Shown one piece after another: positions 9,419 to 19,095 of a DNA stretch of 36,749 nt; the first letter of the stretch is position 1, and the number at the start of each line of letters is the position of its first letter. Origin of the DNA: Anncaliia algerae PRA339 (taxonomy: Eukaryota > Microsporidia > Tubulinosematidae). Position numbers and translations under genes: made by a program. The stretch spans positions 203,109-239,857 of the forward strand of contig KK365136.1 in the NCBI GenBank assembly GCA_000385875.2. Direction: 5' to 3'. The notes beneath the pieces were generated by a model. The model was not told the origin of the DNA. It ran no database searches and worked only from the letters and a program-made list of their open reading frames with translations.

Positions 9419-10352
9419 TAAATTAATTTCCAAAACAAATTTAAATAAATTTAATGTAAAAATCTATGAAAGGATTAAGGAATTCAAAATATTAAAAAAC
9501 ATTAAAATTCTTGCATAATTTAAAATATTAACGAAATAATTAATTAAAGTAAAAAATATATACACAATTATTAAATGAAAAATAATTTGGTTTTATCAAC
9601 GTTTTTTTAAAGAACTTAAATCATTAAATATACATTTTTATTAAAATATTATTTATTTTCATAAAATATAAATTAAAAATTAACATTAAATATTTTTTAT
9701 TTTATTTTTTAAAAAATTAAAGTCTTTAAAAATATTAAATATTTCTAAAAAAATAGCCTTTATTTCATAAGCATCATTGATTAATTTATCCATAAATATT
9801 ATTGATTAAACATAATTGAATAAGAATATTAGTATTTTTATCTTTTAATAAATTGTCTCAAAAATGTAATATTCTAAGAATATAGAATAATGAGAAACAT
9901 AAATACTATATATCATTATTAATTTTTAGAAAGATTTTTTGATGTATAAAATAATTTATTAAATTTATTTATAATGGAAATATTTGATATTTAAAAATTT
10001 AAACACAAATTTCAAAATTTAAATGGTTTTTATTGAAGTAGAAATGATTAATTAAGTTATTGGTTGCTATTGCTTTAAGTTTAATTTTCTGATACAAATA
10101 TTAAAACAATTAAGATTTTTAAAAAAATATTTTATAACAGGAATATATAAATTGTAAAAATTTATCAATTTATATTTATTTAATTAAATCCTCTAACAAA
10201 CATGCAATACATTTTAAAACAAAGTAATATTTAAATGAAATATACAGATATTCATCAAATGAATGTGCAGAAAGACTGGTTTTGTTTTATAATCAAACAC
10301 ATTTTTAATTCATTTATGTTTCATGCAAAATATAAATAAAAAAAATTACATA
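9419..10352. other. AT-rich intergenic spacer
   Basis: About 930 bases of almost pure A/T sequence with no open frame of note, tRNA or recognisable repeat. The only landmark is the CCCC motif at its right end, just before the CTP synthase start. Confidence 0.6.
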
Positions 10353-10356
10353 CCCC
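10353..10356 (+). promoter_or_regulatory. CCC-type start-site motif, CTP synthase
   Basis: CCCC lies one base before the ATG (TACCCCTATGG). It is the same placement as at CysRS and MCM4. Confidence 0.6.
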
Positions 10357-10357
10357 T

Positions 10358-12112
10358 ATGGCAGCAAATATGAATTATATAGTAGTCACAGGTGGAACAC
10401 TTTCCGGAGTAGGAAAGGGTATCACTGCAAGTAGCATAGGAGTAATATTACAGTCCATGGGTCATACAGTTACATTTATTAAAATAGATCCATATATAAA
10501 TTCGGATGCGGGAACATTGAATCCCTTTGATCATGGTGAAGTTTATGTCTTAGAAGATGGTACTGAGACAGATTTGGATTTAGGAAATTATGAGAGATTT
10601 TTAAACATCTCATTGACTGGAAAACATTCAATAACAACAGGAAAGATTTTTAAGGAATTAATTGAAAGAGAGAGAGAAGGAGTATATCTCGGAAAAACTG
10701 TTCAGATAGTGCCACATGCAACAGATTTAATAAAGGAAAAAATAGTAGAAGTAGCTCATGAGCCAATTAAAGTAGGAATTGCATTTGAAGATGAAGTAAA
10801 GGTAAGAGCTGATTTCTGCATAATTGAATTAGGAGGAACTGTTGGAGACATTGAATCATTGGTATTTATTGAAGCTTTAAGACAACTAAAAAGAGAGGCT
10901 GTGTGCAGCAATTTTTTGGTTGTTTCAGTTGAATTTTTGCCACAACTCAGCAACAAAGAAATTAAAACAAAGCCAGTGCAAAATTCCATTAAAAAAAGCT
11001 TAGGCTTAGGAATTAAGCCAGACATCATCATTTGCAGATGTGAGTCTCCAATTGATGAACCCATTAAAGAAAAAATAAGCCTCTTTTGTGAGGTCGAGAA
11101 AAAAGATATTTTCCAGTCTTACACTCTAAAAAGTGTTTATGATTTACCAGAAGTGTTAAATAAACAAGGACTATTTAAAAGTATAACAGATCATTTAAAA
11201 ATCAAGGAGAGGAAGAAAAGTATTTTAAGACATTATAATTCACTAGCAAGAAATGAACAACAATTAGAGAATACCATTGTAGAAGGAGAAGAGTGTCTCA
11301 AGTATTTAAAACCAAATACAAATTTATGCTTCTCTTTAAAAGAAAGATTTGGTCAATTGTCATCAAAGTATGAAAATTGCTTAAAGATTAGTATCATTGG
11401 TAAATATGTTACAAACAATGATTGCTACATGTCTTTATACAATGCAATCAAATTTTCTGCTGCCTTCTTAAAGATTGAGGCTAACATTAATTGGGTGGAA
11501 GCTTCAGATTTAGAAGTTCATGATCCAGAGAAGTTTCTGGGTGGGTCTGATTGCATTATAGTCCCAGGTGGCTTTGGGCCAAGAGGGGTTGAAGGAAAAA
11601 TCCATGCAATTCAATATGCAAGGATCAATAATATTCCATTCTTGGGAATATGTCTTGGTTTTCAGATGGCAGTAGTTGAATTCTGCAGAAATGTTTTAGG
11701 AATGAAGGATGCTCATTCTGAAGAATTTATAAAGAATGATGATAACGTAATAGTTTATTTAAATCAATACAATCAGAAAAGCTTTGGTGGAACAATGAGG
11801 TTAGGAAACAAACCAACAATTTTAAAGGATTGTAGAGTTAAAGAGTGGTATGGAGTAAATGAAATGATTCATGAAAGACATAGACACAGATATGAAGTAA
11901 ACACCAAAGTAGTCAACCAATTAGAAGAACATAAATTTGAATTTGTTGGTAAAAGTGAAAATCTTGAGAGAATGGAGATATTTGATTATAAAATTAATGA
12001 TTTTCATATTGGTGTTCAATTCCATCCTGAATTTAATGCGAGACCAAATTTACCACACTGTTTGTTTAATGAACTTATGACCCATGCATTAAACAAAAGA
12101 CAAAATAATTAA
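10358..12112 (+). CDS. CTP synthase
   Basis: A 584-residue enzyme that makes CTP from UTP, ATP and glutamine, the last step of pyrimidine nucleotide synthesis. The synthase half opens with TGGTLSGVGKGI (P-loop-like, residues 11-22) and has the DPYINSDAGTLNPFDHGEV and DLDLGNYERF blocks. The glutamine amidotransferase half has the nucleophile Cys432 in GICLGFQ and the His556/Glu558 pair in QFHPEF, so the catalytic triad is complete. The length matches yeast Ura7 and human CTPS. Microsporidia import many nucleotides from the host, so a complete CTP synthase shows that UTP-to-CTP conversion is kept. The start ATG sits one base after a CCCC motif; an internal Met at residue 5 is a less likely start. 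Confidence 0.97.
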   Translation: MAANMNYIVVTGGTLSGVGKGITASSIGVILQSMGHTVTFIKIDPYINSDAGTLNPFDHGEVYVLEDGTETDLDLGNYERFLNISLTGKHSITTGKIFKELIEREREGVYLGKTVQIVPHATDLIKEKIVEVAHEPIKVGIAFEDEVKVRADFCIIELGGTVGDIESLVFIEALRQLKREAVCSNFLVVSVEFLPQLSNKEIKTKPVQNSIKKSLGLGIKPDIIICRCESPIDEPIKEKISLFCEVEKKDIFQSYTLKSVYDLPEVLNKQGLFKSITDHLKIKERKKSILRHYNSLARNEQQLENTIVEGEECLKYLKPNTNLCFSLKERFGQLSSKYENCLKISIIGKYVTNNDCYMSLYNAIKFSAAFLKIEANINWVEASDLEVHDPEKFLGGSDCIIVPGGFGPRGVEGKIHAIQYARINNIPFLGICLGFQMAVVEFCRNVLGMKDAHSEEFIKNDDNVIVYLNQYNQKSFGGTMRLGNKPTILKDCRVKEWYGVNEMIHERHRHRYEVNTKVVNQLEEHKFEFVGKSENLERMEIFDYKINDFHIGVQFHPEFNARPNLPHCLFNELMTHALNKRQNN

Positions 12113-13437
12113 AAGTAGTTCAAAAATGTTTATTCATTAAAATAAAAATTATACTTTGTATTATTTTAAATATTTTAATTTTTAATTTATGATTAATTTA
12201 AATATTAAAATATTTTGAGATTTAATCACATATTAAATTTTAAAATATTAAAAATAATTAAATATTTAGTTTAGAATACATTGCTTTCCGTTGAATTTCA
12301 ATTTATATAGATAAATAAGATTTATCAAATTTAAAAAAGTTTTATATTAATCTAATAATATATTTTTTATTTTAATGTTATTTTTCAATATTTTTTTATT
12401 ATTTTTTTTTAGTATTTTTTTAATATTTTTTTTAGTATTTTTTTAGTATTTTTTTGATATTTTTTATTATTTTTTTTTATTATTTTTTTTTTAATATTTT
12501 TTAATATTTTTTTAATATTTCTTTAATATTTTATTATTTAATCATTTAAACTAATTAATTTATATACAATAGTATAATTATTTAAATATTTTATGATTTA
12601 AATATTTACTTCCTATTTTTGATTTATCAAATTATTTAAAACTTAATTACCTACCAAAAAGTCCGCGTACTTTCATTGTTAGGTTATTTATGATCGAGAA
12701 TTTATTAAATGCAGGATTAAGTTGTTAAAACTTTAAATATATTTTCATTTGCGTTTCAATATTTGATTTTCTATTACTTTCTGCCAAATATTACTTGTAT
12801 TTTTGGTATCTAAATAAATCACTACAAAATTATAAGAAATTATTAAAAAGAAAAAATAATAAAATAAAAGAGAAAGTTTTTATTAAGTATTTGCAATGTT
12901 AAATTCTTATAATTCTAAGAAATTTTATCTAAATATTAATAAAATTTACAAAATTATTTTAAATAATAAAATAGAAATTATTTTTTTATATTAATTCCCA
13001 TAAAACTTTATTTTTAACATAAAATATTTCAAAGTTATTGAAGTAACTTATTAAGTTTATTTAATGTTTAACTAAGTTGTTATAATATTTAAAGAAAGGA
13101 GAGAATATTTGTTTATAATCTTATATTATTTAGAATTATATTTAAATCTTTTATTTTAAAAACAGCTTTTTAAAAAAGATTAAATTTTGTTGATATAAAA
13201 TAATTTATGATTTAAAAAATAATAACAAAAGATAATTTATCACAAGTCACTTAATATCATTCATAGATTTAAAAATTTTATACAACAAATAAAAAGTAAA
13301 CTTTAACAAATAAAAAACAAAGATATCATTTACGTCATTCATATTTTTGATTTAATTCTTTGAAACACAAGTAAAAATTCATTTTCTAAAACATCTGTTT
13401 CAGAAAAAAAGTATAAATATAAGATAGAAATGATCAT
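12113..13437. other. AT-rich intergenic spacer with T-tract repeat
   Basis: About 1.3 kb without a credible gene. It contains the imperfect T-rich tandem tract listed separately at 12362-12535. No promoter motif of the CCC type is seen directly before the trehalase start at its right end. Confidence 0.6.
12362..12535. repeat. Degenerate T-rich tandem repeat
   Basis: A run of units of about 10 bases of the form TATTTTTTTA, with the separator varying between AT, AG, GA and AA. It is asymmetrical, with T almost entirely on the plus strand. It looks like a slippage-expanded low-complexity tract. Confidence 0.75.
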
Positions 13438-15375
13438 ATGCTATTTTTTATTACACTAATATCTTCATCAAAGGTGGAAATAAATACAAGTATGACTGAT
13501 TCAGTTGATAATATAACTGATTATACCGATATAAACATGCTATTAGCTGTGCAACTTTTACTTCCTAAAGTAGATTCCAAGGACTTTGTAGATAGACCTA
13601 CAAATAAACCCTTGTATAAAGTAAAAGAAGCATTTAGCAAAATTGAAGAAAAATTAGGAATTACATCTATGAAAAATTTAAATTCCTATTCTGTTGTTAG
13701 ATTATTAAACCTTAACTTAGATAAGGTTGTGGGAGAGAATATTTATGATGAGGAAAAGGTTACTTATGATGTCCTAAGTCTGAGAAAAAAACATCTAAGC
13801 AAGATTGATATCCTTAAAAAGTTTTTAGCTGAAAACTTTCTAAAAGTAGGTAGTGACATCACTGATCATGTTCCTGAAGATTGGAAAGAAAATCCAGAAT
13901 TCTTAAAGACATTGAAAAATAAGGACGTGTTACAAACTGCAAAAGCACTTGTATTTAAATGGAAAGAATTATCAAGAAAGAGCGTTAGCTTTAAAAATGG
14001 TGAGAGATCTACACTTCTAGAACTCCCTCATCCATTTATCATTCCTGGGGGAAGATTTAGAGAATATTATTATTGGGACACTTATTGGATATTAGAAGGA
14101 CTGATCATCTGTGAAATGGACAAATCCGCAGAAAATATCATAAAAAACTTTATCCATGTGATTAAGAAATATGGATACATTCCTAATGGCTTAAGAAAAT
14201 ACTACTTATTCAGATCACATCCTCCATTCTTCCCATCTATGCTATTAAAGCTTTATAATATAAAGGGAGGAAAGTACAACAGTTTGATCTTAGGAGAAGG
14301 ATTAGACATGGCAATTAAGGAATATGAATTCTTTAATAAATACAGAACTATCACAGTTAGTGATGAAGATAACAACATGTATGATCTCAATTACTACCAT
14401 GTGAAGACAGATTTCCCAAGGCCAGAATCCTTTGGAGAAGATGTTCTAACGTATAAAAATCAGAAATACATGTCTGGTGAAGAGGTATATTCTAATTTAA
14501 AATCAGGTGCCGAATCAGGTTGGGATTTCTCTTCAAGATGGTTAACAAAGGTAACTGATTTAAGAACTATTAATGCTTATAACCAAATACCAGTTGATTT
14601 GAATGCACTAATGTATAGAAATGAAAGGATTATCGAAAAGTTGTTGGCTGATAAAGGGGATATGACAAGATCAAAAGAATTTGGTGATAAAGCAATGAAA
14701 AGATATGAAGCAATCAATACAGTTTTGTGGAATGAAGAAGAAAAGAGTTGGATGGATTATGATTTTGTTAGAAACAAATATGTGAATCACAGATTTTATT
14801 TCAGCAATGTGTTTCCCCTTATCTATGGAATCAATCCACCTAATGATGTCTCACCTTATGAAGTGCTTAAGAAGTATCATATGGAGCTATTTGGTTATCC
14901 AGGTGGTATACCTGCAAGTGGTGATGGTCCAGAAACCCATCAACAATGGGACTTCCCTAATGCATGGGCGCCTCATCAACATTTGTTTGTAGATTATTTG
15001 CTAAGTATAGGTGAAAGAAAAATGGCTTTACACGTTGCAAAGTCATTTATGAGATCAGTAATTGAAGGTTATAAACATGACAAAGACTTTTATGAAAAGT
15101 ATAACGTAAAGACACCTGGTTTCACAGGTGCAGGTGGCGAATATGCCCCTCAGACAGGATTTGGTTGGACTAACGGAACAGCATTATCATTTATTAATGA
15201 ATTTGGAGATGAGCTTATTGGAGGTAAAGAACATACAGAATCATATAAACACATTTTAAAGAAATTGATCGGCAGAGGAAAAATTACCGATTCAGAAGTT
15301 AAAATGGTTGATTTCAGCGTTGATTTTGAAAAAACACCAATACCAGTAGATGAATTACCAATTGGTGGTAAATAA
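13438..15375 (+). CDS. Trehalase (GH37), paralogue 2, probably secreted
   Basis: A 645-residue trehalase with both family signatures, PGGRFREYYYWDTY (203-216) and QWDFPNAWAP (503-512). The expected catalytic residues are present: Asp363 (SGWDFS) and Glu568 (GGEYAPQTGFGW). The N-terminus (MLFFITLISSS) is a short hydrophobic leader that could direct secretion or membrane association, a contrast with paralogue 1. A C-terminal extension of about 30 residues after the catalytic domain is not present in paralogue 1. The codons for that extension mark the left edge of a tandem duplication, so a 3' fragment of this gene reappears at 16082. The two paralogues share motif order and the preceding LLLPSVDSKDF/LLLPKVDSKDF block, so they arose by duplication, but they have diverged a great deal. 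An upstream ATG at 13431 is out of frame. Confidence 0.94.
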   Translation: MLFFITLISSSKVEINTSMTDSVDNITDYTDINMLLAVQLLLPKVDSKDFVDRPTNKPLYKVKEAFSKIEEKLGITSMKNLNSYSVVRLLNLNLDKVVGENIYDEEKVTYDVLSLRKKHLSKIDILKKFLAENFLKVGSDITDHVPEDWKENPEFLKTLKNKDVLQTAKALVFKWKELSRKSVSFKNGERSTLLELPHPFIIPGGRFREYYYWDTYWILEGLIICEMDKSAENIIKNFIHVIKKYGYIPNGLRKYYLFRSHPPFFPSMLLKLYNIKGGKYNSLILGEGLDMAIKEYEFFNKYRTITVSDEDNNMYDLNYYHVKTDFPRPESFGEDVLTYKNQKYMSGEEVYSNLKSGAESGWDFSSRWLTKVTDLRTINAYNQIPVDLNALMYRNERIIEKLLADKGDMTRSKEFGDKAMKRYEAINTVLWNEEEKSWMDYDFVRNKYVNHRFYFSNVFPLIYGINPPNDVSPYEVLKKYHMELFGYPGGIPASGDGPETHQQWDFPNAWAPHQHLFVDYLLSIGERKMALHVAKSFMRSVIEGYKHDKDFYEKYNVKTPGFTGAGGEYAPQTGFGWTNGTALSFINEFGDELIGGKEHTESYKHILKKLIGRGKITDSEVKMVDFSVDFEKTPIPVDELPIGGK

Positions 15376-15583
15376 AAAATTGTAGTATGAATATTTTATA
15401 ATGATATTTTATCTTTCCTGTCTTTAAAATGTTTAATATATTAATTCTTTTTTTGTTTAAATATTTCTTAAATTTTATGTATTAAATATTATAAGTCTTT
15501 TAATAAATCAATATAAAATAAATGATTCAAATATAAAAAAATACAGACAAAAGTTATTTTTAAATTTTAAGCAAAAATTAATT

Positions 15584-15586
15584 CCC
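15584..15586 (+). promoter_or_regulatory. CCC start-site motif, SmD3 copy 1
   Basis: ATTCCCTAAATG: a CCC three bases before the ATG, preserved in the second copy at 16379-16381. Confidence 0.5.
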
Positions 15587-15589
15587 TAA

Positions 15590-15859
15590 ATGTCTGAGTC
15601 TATTCCTTTCAAATTATTATACGAATCACTTAATTTAAAAATATCTCTAGACATGAAAAACGGTTCATCAATTACAGGAATATTAATAGAATTAGATGAT
15701 TTAATGAACATACAGCTGAAAAATGCTATTATTTTAACAAATAGCACTAGTAAACTGGTTAAATCCATATATTTAAGGGGTTCTGAAATTAATTTTTTTG
15801 TTTTACCACCTGCTATGAAATTTACGCCAATTCTACTTAAGGAAAGAAATAAAAATTAA
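15590..15859 (+). CDS. Sm core protein SmD3, copy 1
   Basis: An 89-residue Sm-fold protein, part of the heptameric ring on spliceosomal U snRNAs. The Sm1 motif covers about residues 18-46 (LDMKNGSSITGILIELDDLMN). The Sm2 motif is IYLRGSEINFFVLP (about 60-73), where the RG dipeptide is the family hallmark. IPFKLLYES at the start and LPPAMKFTPIL at the end match SmD3 (IPIKVLHEA and LPDMLKNAPML) better than other Sm or LSm proteins. The Arg/Gly-rich tail of animal SmD3 is missing. Keeping a core spliceosome protein fits the presence of small introns in this window. It lies between trehalase 2 and tRNA-Arg on the same strand. A second nearly identical copy is at 16385. The opposite-strand frame at 15586-15768 is a shadow. 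Confidence 0.87.
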   Translation: MSESIPFKLLYESLNLKISLDMKNGSSITGILIELDDLMNIQLKNAIILTNSTSKLVKSIYLRGSEINFFVLPPAMKFTPILLKERNKN

Positions 15860-15904
15860 GCCTTCATTTATATTAGATCTTATAACGTCAAACACTAATC
15901 TACA

Positions 15905-15978
15905 ACCTCAGTGGCGCAATTGGCTAGCGCGTTTGACTTCTAATCAAAAGGTTGCGGGTTCGATTCCCGCCTGGGGTG
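15905..15978 (+). tRNA. tRNA-Arg (anticodon UCU), copy 1
   Basis: A complete 74-nt cloverleaf. The acceptor stem ACCTCAG pairs with CTGGGGT (one G-U pair), and G78 is the discriminator base. The D arm is GCGC-AATTGGCTA-GCGC. The anticodon stem TTTGA/TCAAA encloses the loop CTTCTAA with anticodon TCT at 15939-15941, which reads AGA codons. The T arm is GCGGG-TTCGATT-CCCGC. AGA is the natural main arginine codon in such an AT-rich genome. No intron. T-runs follow the gene, fitting RNA polymerase III termination. Confidence 0.97.
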
Positions 15979-16081
15979 ATTTTTAAATATTTATTTATTA
16001 TTTTAACCATAAAATAAATATTTTTTGCATTTCTTACATAATCACTTTAAATTTATTCTTTACGATTTAATGATATTATGT

Positions 16082-16171
16082 ACCGATTCAGAAGTTAAAA
16101 TGGTTGATTTCAGCGTTGATTTTGAAAAAACACCAATACCAGTAGATGAATTACCAATTGGTGGTAAATAA
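16082..16171 (+). pseudogene. Duplicated 3' fragment of trehalase 2
   Basis: This 90-base stretch repeats the last 29 codons and stop of trehalase 2 (beginning TDSEVKMVDF). It has no start and no upstream coding sequence, so it is a by-product of the tandem duplication. It marks the point where the duplication broke into the coding region. Confidence 0.93.
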
Positions 16172-16384
16172 AAAATTGTAGTATGAATATTTTATAATGA
16201 TATTTTATCTTTCCTGTCTTTAAAATGTTTAATATATTAATTCTTTTTTTGTTAAATATTTCTTAAATTTTATGTATTAAAAATTATAAGTCTTTTAATA
16301 AATCAATATAAAATAAATGCTTCAAATATAAAAAAATACAGACAAAAGTTATTTTTAAATTTTAAACAAAAATTAATTCCCTAA

Positions 16385-16654
16385 ATGTCTGAGTCCATTC
16401 CTTTCAAATTATTATACGAATCACTTAATTTAAAAATATCTCTAGACATGAAAAACGGTTCATCAATTACAGGAATATTGATAGAATTAGATGATTTAAT
16501 GAACATACAGCTGAAAAATGCTATTATTTTTACAAATAACACCAGTAAACTGGTTAAATCCATATACTTAAGGGGTTCTGAAATTAATTTTTTTGTTTTA
16601 CCACCTGCTATGAAATTTACGCCAATTCTACTTAAAGAAAGAAATAAAAATTAA
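16385..16654 (+). CDS. Sm core protein SmD3, copy 2
   Basis: The duplicate of the SmD3 gene at 15590, also 89 residues with an intact frame. Only two amino acids differ: Leu to Phe and Ser to Asn, in the segment NAII(L/F)TN(S/N)TSKL between the Sm1 and Sm2 motifs. Several other changes are silent. The CCC motif before the start is preserved, so both copies could be expressed. The difference falls in the variable linker of the Sm fold, so both proteins are likely functional. The duplication is recent or is being homogenised by gene conversion. Confidence 0.87.
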   Translation: MSESIPFKLLYESLNLKISLDMKNGSSITGILIELDDLMNIQLKNAIIFTNNTSKLVKSIYLRGSEINFFVLPPAMKFTPILLKERNKN

Positions 16655-16699
16655 GCCTTCATTTATATTAGATCTTATAACGTCAAATATAAATCAACA

Positions 16700-16773
16700 A
16701 CCTCAGTGGCGCAATTGGCTAGCGCGTTTGACTTCTAATCAAAAGGTTGCGGGTTCGATTCCCGCCTGGGGTG
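16700..16773 (+). tRNA. tRNA-Arg (anticodon UCU), copy 2
   Basis: Identical over all 74 nt to the copy at 15905-15978. It has the same position relative to SmD3 and lies inside the second unit of the tandem duplication. Confidence 0.97.
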
Positions 16774-17032
16774 ATTTTTAAATTCCTTTTTAAATATTTA
16801 TTTATTATTTTAACAATAAAATAAATATTTTTTGCATTTCTTACATAATCACTTTAAATTTATTCTTTACGATTTAATGATATTATGTTGAAATAAATTA
16901 ATTAAATATTTTTAATTAAAAAATAGCATCACTCAATATATAGATTGTAATTTATTTAAAGATTATAATAAACACAAGTTTTATGGTTAAAATATAATAT
17001 TTACCTCTAATAATAAAATAATTTATTAATGC

Positions 17033-18595
17033 CTACCATTTTTCATTATCTGTATTTTTATCTTTCTCTTTATTTTCTTTGGGTTTAAAAGTAAAAGAAC
17101 TCTTTTTTTCTTTATAGCTATTGACATTTAAATCCTTCATTAAATGAGAAATATCATAAACTTTAGATTTGTTAGGCAATTTAGAATCTCTTTTTAAATC
17201 CTTCTCAGAATCATAATTTGTGGAAATAGTTGGTTTCACACATTCAGACCAATGCTTATTATCATCTTCTTCTTTTCTAGGTGTCACAAAAGAACCTTTC
17301 TTCTGTAAGAATGATGGTACATAAACATTTGATTTGGGCGAAGAAAAGAAGTCTTCACTAGGTTTAAAAGTATCCGGTTCTTTTATTGTTGGATTTTTAA
17401 TTTTTTCTCCTAATTTTTCTATCAAGTTAGATACTGTGCTATCTAACATCATAAATAGTGCTTTTTTTTCTTCAAGTTTCTCCTTAGCCTTGCATATTTC
17501 TTCTTCATAATTATTTTTTCTTGTTTCAAAATGAATATCATCGCATTTTTTTATCTTCTCCTTCATTCCTAACCTAAATATATTATATTTCATAGTAAAA
17601 TGATCTTTCTTTACAGTTTTTTCTTTCTTTTTAATTTCCTTCTTTTTCTTTTCTTCTATTTTAACAACATTTTTAACTTCTTCTTTTGGTATGACCTTTA
17701 CTTCTTTAACCTTTCTATAGAAATCCCTGATTGAAAATAACTTCTGAGTAAAAGTAATATTTTTTAACTCTAAAGTTATTGGATCAAAGTTAAATTGGTT
17801 TAAAAATTCTTTGCTACTTTCATTTTTCATAACCTTTTTCCAGTTCTCATCAAAATATTTTAAAATATCAAATTCATATCCAATCTTACCATCCCAAGCA
17901 TCAAAAAATACTTCCAAATCTTTCAAAGGGATTAATTGTATAAATCCTTTATATTTTTCTCTCTCCCTTTCATTTTCTTCTTCATTTTTTAGTTTAGAAT
18001 ATGAAATAGCATTCTTGACGAAATCTTTTAAAAAATGATTCTCAATTGGTTTTTCGCTCAATAGGATGACTTTATGAATGCAATTAAGAAATAAAAAGAA
18101 AGAGTTGCCCTTCAGAAAGATAGAACTTAGTGTTGAATAGAATACTAAAGCAGTCTGCCTATTGGGAAACTTCTTACATTTGAGTATCAACTGACCAATA
18201 AACATTAGAGACTGGAAACTTTCAAGCAAATATTCCTCTTCAAAAAACATCCTTGATATTTTCATTGTCAAATTTATAATCAAATGGCATTCTTCCTCAG
18301 TTGTGGTGATTTCTTTGGTTGTTAAAATTAATCTATGAAAAAGTATAAGATTTTCAGGTTGTAATTTATAAATGGTAAGTATCCCACTTAAAAGACTATT
18401 AAACTCATTAAACAGTTTGTTATTTATGAAATGCTTTAAAAGAATCAAAATGCATGCTAAATCTGTATTTTTATTACAAACAATAGCATCAATTGTTTCT
18501 TTATAATTAAATTTACCAATAATTTCTAAAATACATTCTAATTCTTTTATATCTGCAGTATTAATAGCTTTAAAAAGATTCTCTTCTTGTAACAT
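17033..18595 (-). CDS. Probable eIF3a-like translation initiation factor subunit
   Basis: A 520-residue protein. Residues 1 to about 300 are helical, Leu/Ile-rich and repetitive, resembling the HAT/PCI-type repeat region of eIF3 subunits. A Lys/Glu-rich segment follows (about 300-400, KIEEKKKKEIKKKEKTVKK and a coiled coil around 365-400). The tail is low-complexity and charged, and includes a YVPSFLQKKG motif. This order (helical N-terminus, long charged coiled coil, basic tail with a YVP-type motif) is what I would expect of a shortened eIF3a/TIF32. Key residues for a certain call are lacking. Alternatives are another PCI-type scaffold or an unrelated coiled-coil protein. The start ATG at 18595 is real, and an AACCC motif lies 11 bases upstream. 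The A-rich Lys/Glu tract may undergo slippage. Confidence 0.42.
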   Translation of the reverse strand: MLQEENLFKAINTADIKELECILEIIGKFNYKETIDAIVCNKNTDLACILILLKHFINNKLFNEFNSLLSGILTIYKLQPENLILFHRLILTTKEITTTEEECHLIINLTMKISRMFFEEEYLLESFQSLMFIGQLILKCKKFPNRQTALVFYSTLSSIFLKGNSFFLFLNCIHKVILLSEKPIENHFLKDFVKNAISYSKLKNEEENEREREKYKGFIQLIPLKDLEVFFDAWDGKIGYEFDILKYFDENWKKVMKNESSKEFLNQFNFDPITLELKNITFTQKLFSIRDFYRKVKEVKVIPKEEVKNVVKIEEKKKKEIKKKEKTVKKDHFTMKYNIFRLGMKEKIKKCDDIHFETRKNNYEEEICKAKEKLEEKKALFMMLDSTVSNLIEKLGEKIKNPTIKEPDTFKPSEDFFSSPKSNVYVPSFLQKKGSFVTPRKEEDDNKHWSECVKPTISTNYDSEKDLKRDSKLPNKSKVYDISHLMKDLNVNSYKEKKSSFTFKPKENKEKDKNTDNEKW

Positions 18596-18602
18596 GTGTT
18601 AT

Positions 18603-18605
18603 GGG
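18603..18605 (-). promoter_or_regulatory. CCC-type motif upstream of the eIF3a-like gene
   Basis: AACCC on the minus strand about 8-12 bases before the ATG. It is further from the start than at CysRS and MCM4, so its role is less sure. Confidence 0.35.
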
Positions 18606-19095
18606 TTAAAAATACTATTCATTTTAAAAATAAATATTAAAGTAAATTATGAAACATTTTTTAATTAATTATTAATTTTATTATATTTAATTTATTTATT
18701 AAATAATAGGATTTAAACATATATAAAAGATATAAAAAATAAATTCAATATTTAAATATCTGAGATTTTGTAAAAGTATTACATTATTATAATTAAAGAA
18801 CATCAAATTAATAATAATATGGTAGAGATTAAATTTTCAGTTGAGGATATATGACTACTTGATGAAATTCATTGTTTAAATATATATTGATATAATGATG
18901 ATGAAAAATAATACTAAAGATATAAATTTTAAGAAATCAGTATATTTAAGTAATAAAATTCTATACAAACTGATCACGGAATAAAAAAATGAATTTAAAA
19001 CAATTTTATAATTGATTGGCTAGAAATCAGAGCAAAAATTCTATCTGTTGATCATAAGACTCACAATATTAGAATACTAAATAATACAATAAATT
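18606..19095. other. AT-rich intergenic spacer
   Basis: About 490 bases between the eIF3a-like gene and a repeated segment. No open frame, RNA gene or clear repeat was seen. Confidence 0.5.

Larger units (their letters stand above)
15285..16080 (+). repeat. Tandem duplication, copy 1 (796 bp)
   Basis: A direct repeat immediately followed by copy 2 at 16081. It spans the last 29 codons of trehalase 2, its 3' flank, SmD3 and tRNA-Arg. The junction is visible as TGATATTATG|TACCGATTCAG at 16080/16081. Sequence in the two copies is nearly identical. Confidence 0.95.
16081..16887 (+). repeat. Tandem duplication, copy 2 (807 bp)
   Basis: The second unit of the duplication that starts at 15285. Relative to copy 1 it has a 12-base insertion after the tRNA, one base missing in a T-run near 16252, and a handful of substitutions. 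These differences exactly account for 807 versus 796 bp. After 16887 the two sequences part (TATTATG|TTGAAAT versus TATTATG|TACCGAT). Confidence 0.95.

Noticed and set aside
10756-11064. 102-codon minus-strand frame inside CTP synthase
   Set aside because: It is antisense to well-conserved CTP synthase coding sequence and is a shadow.
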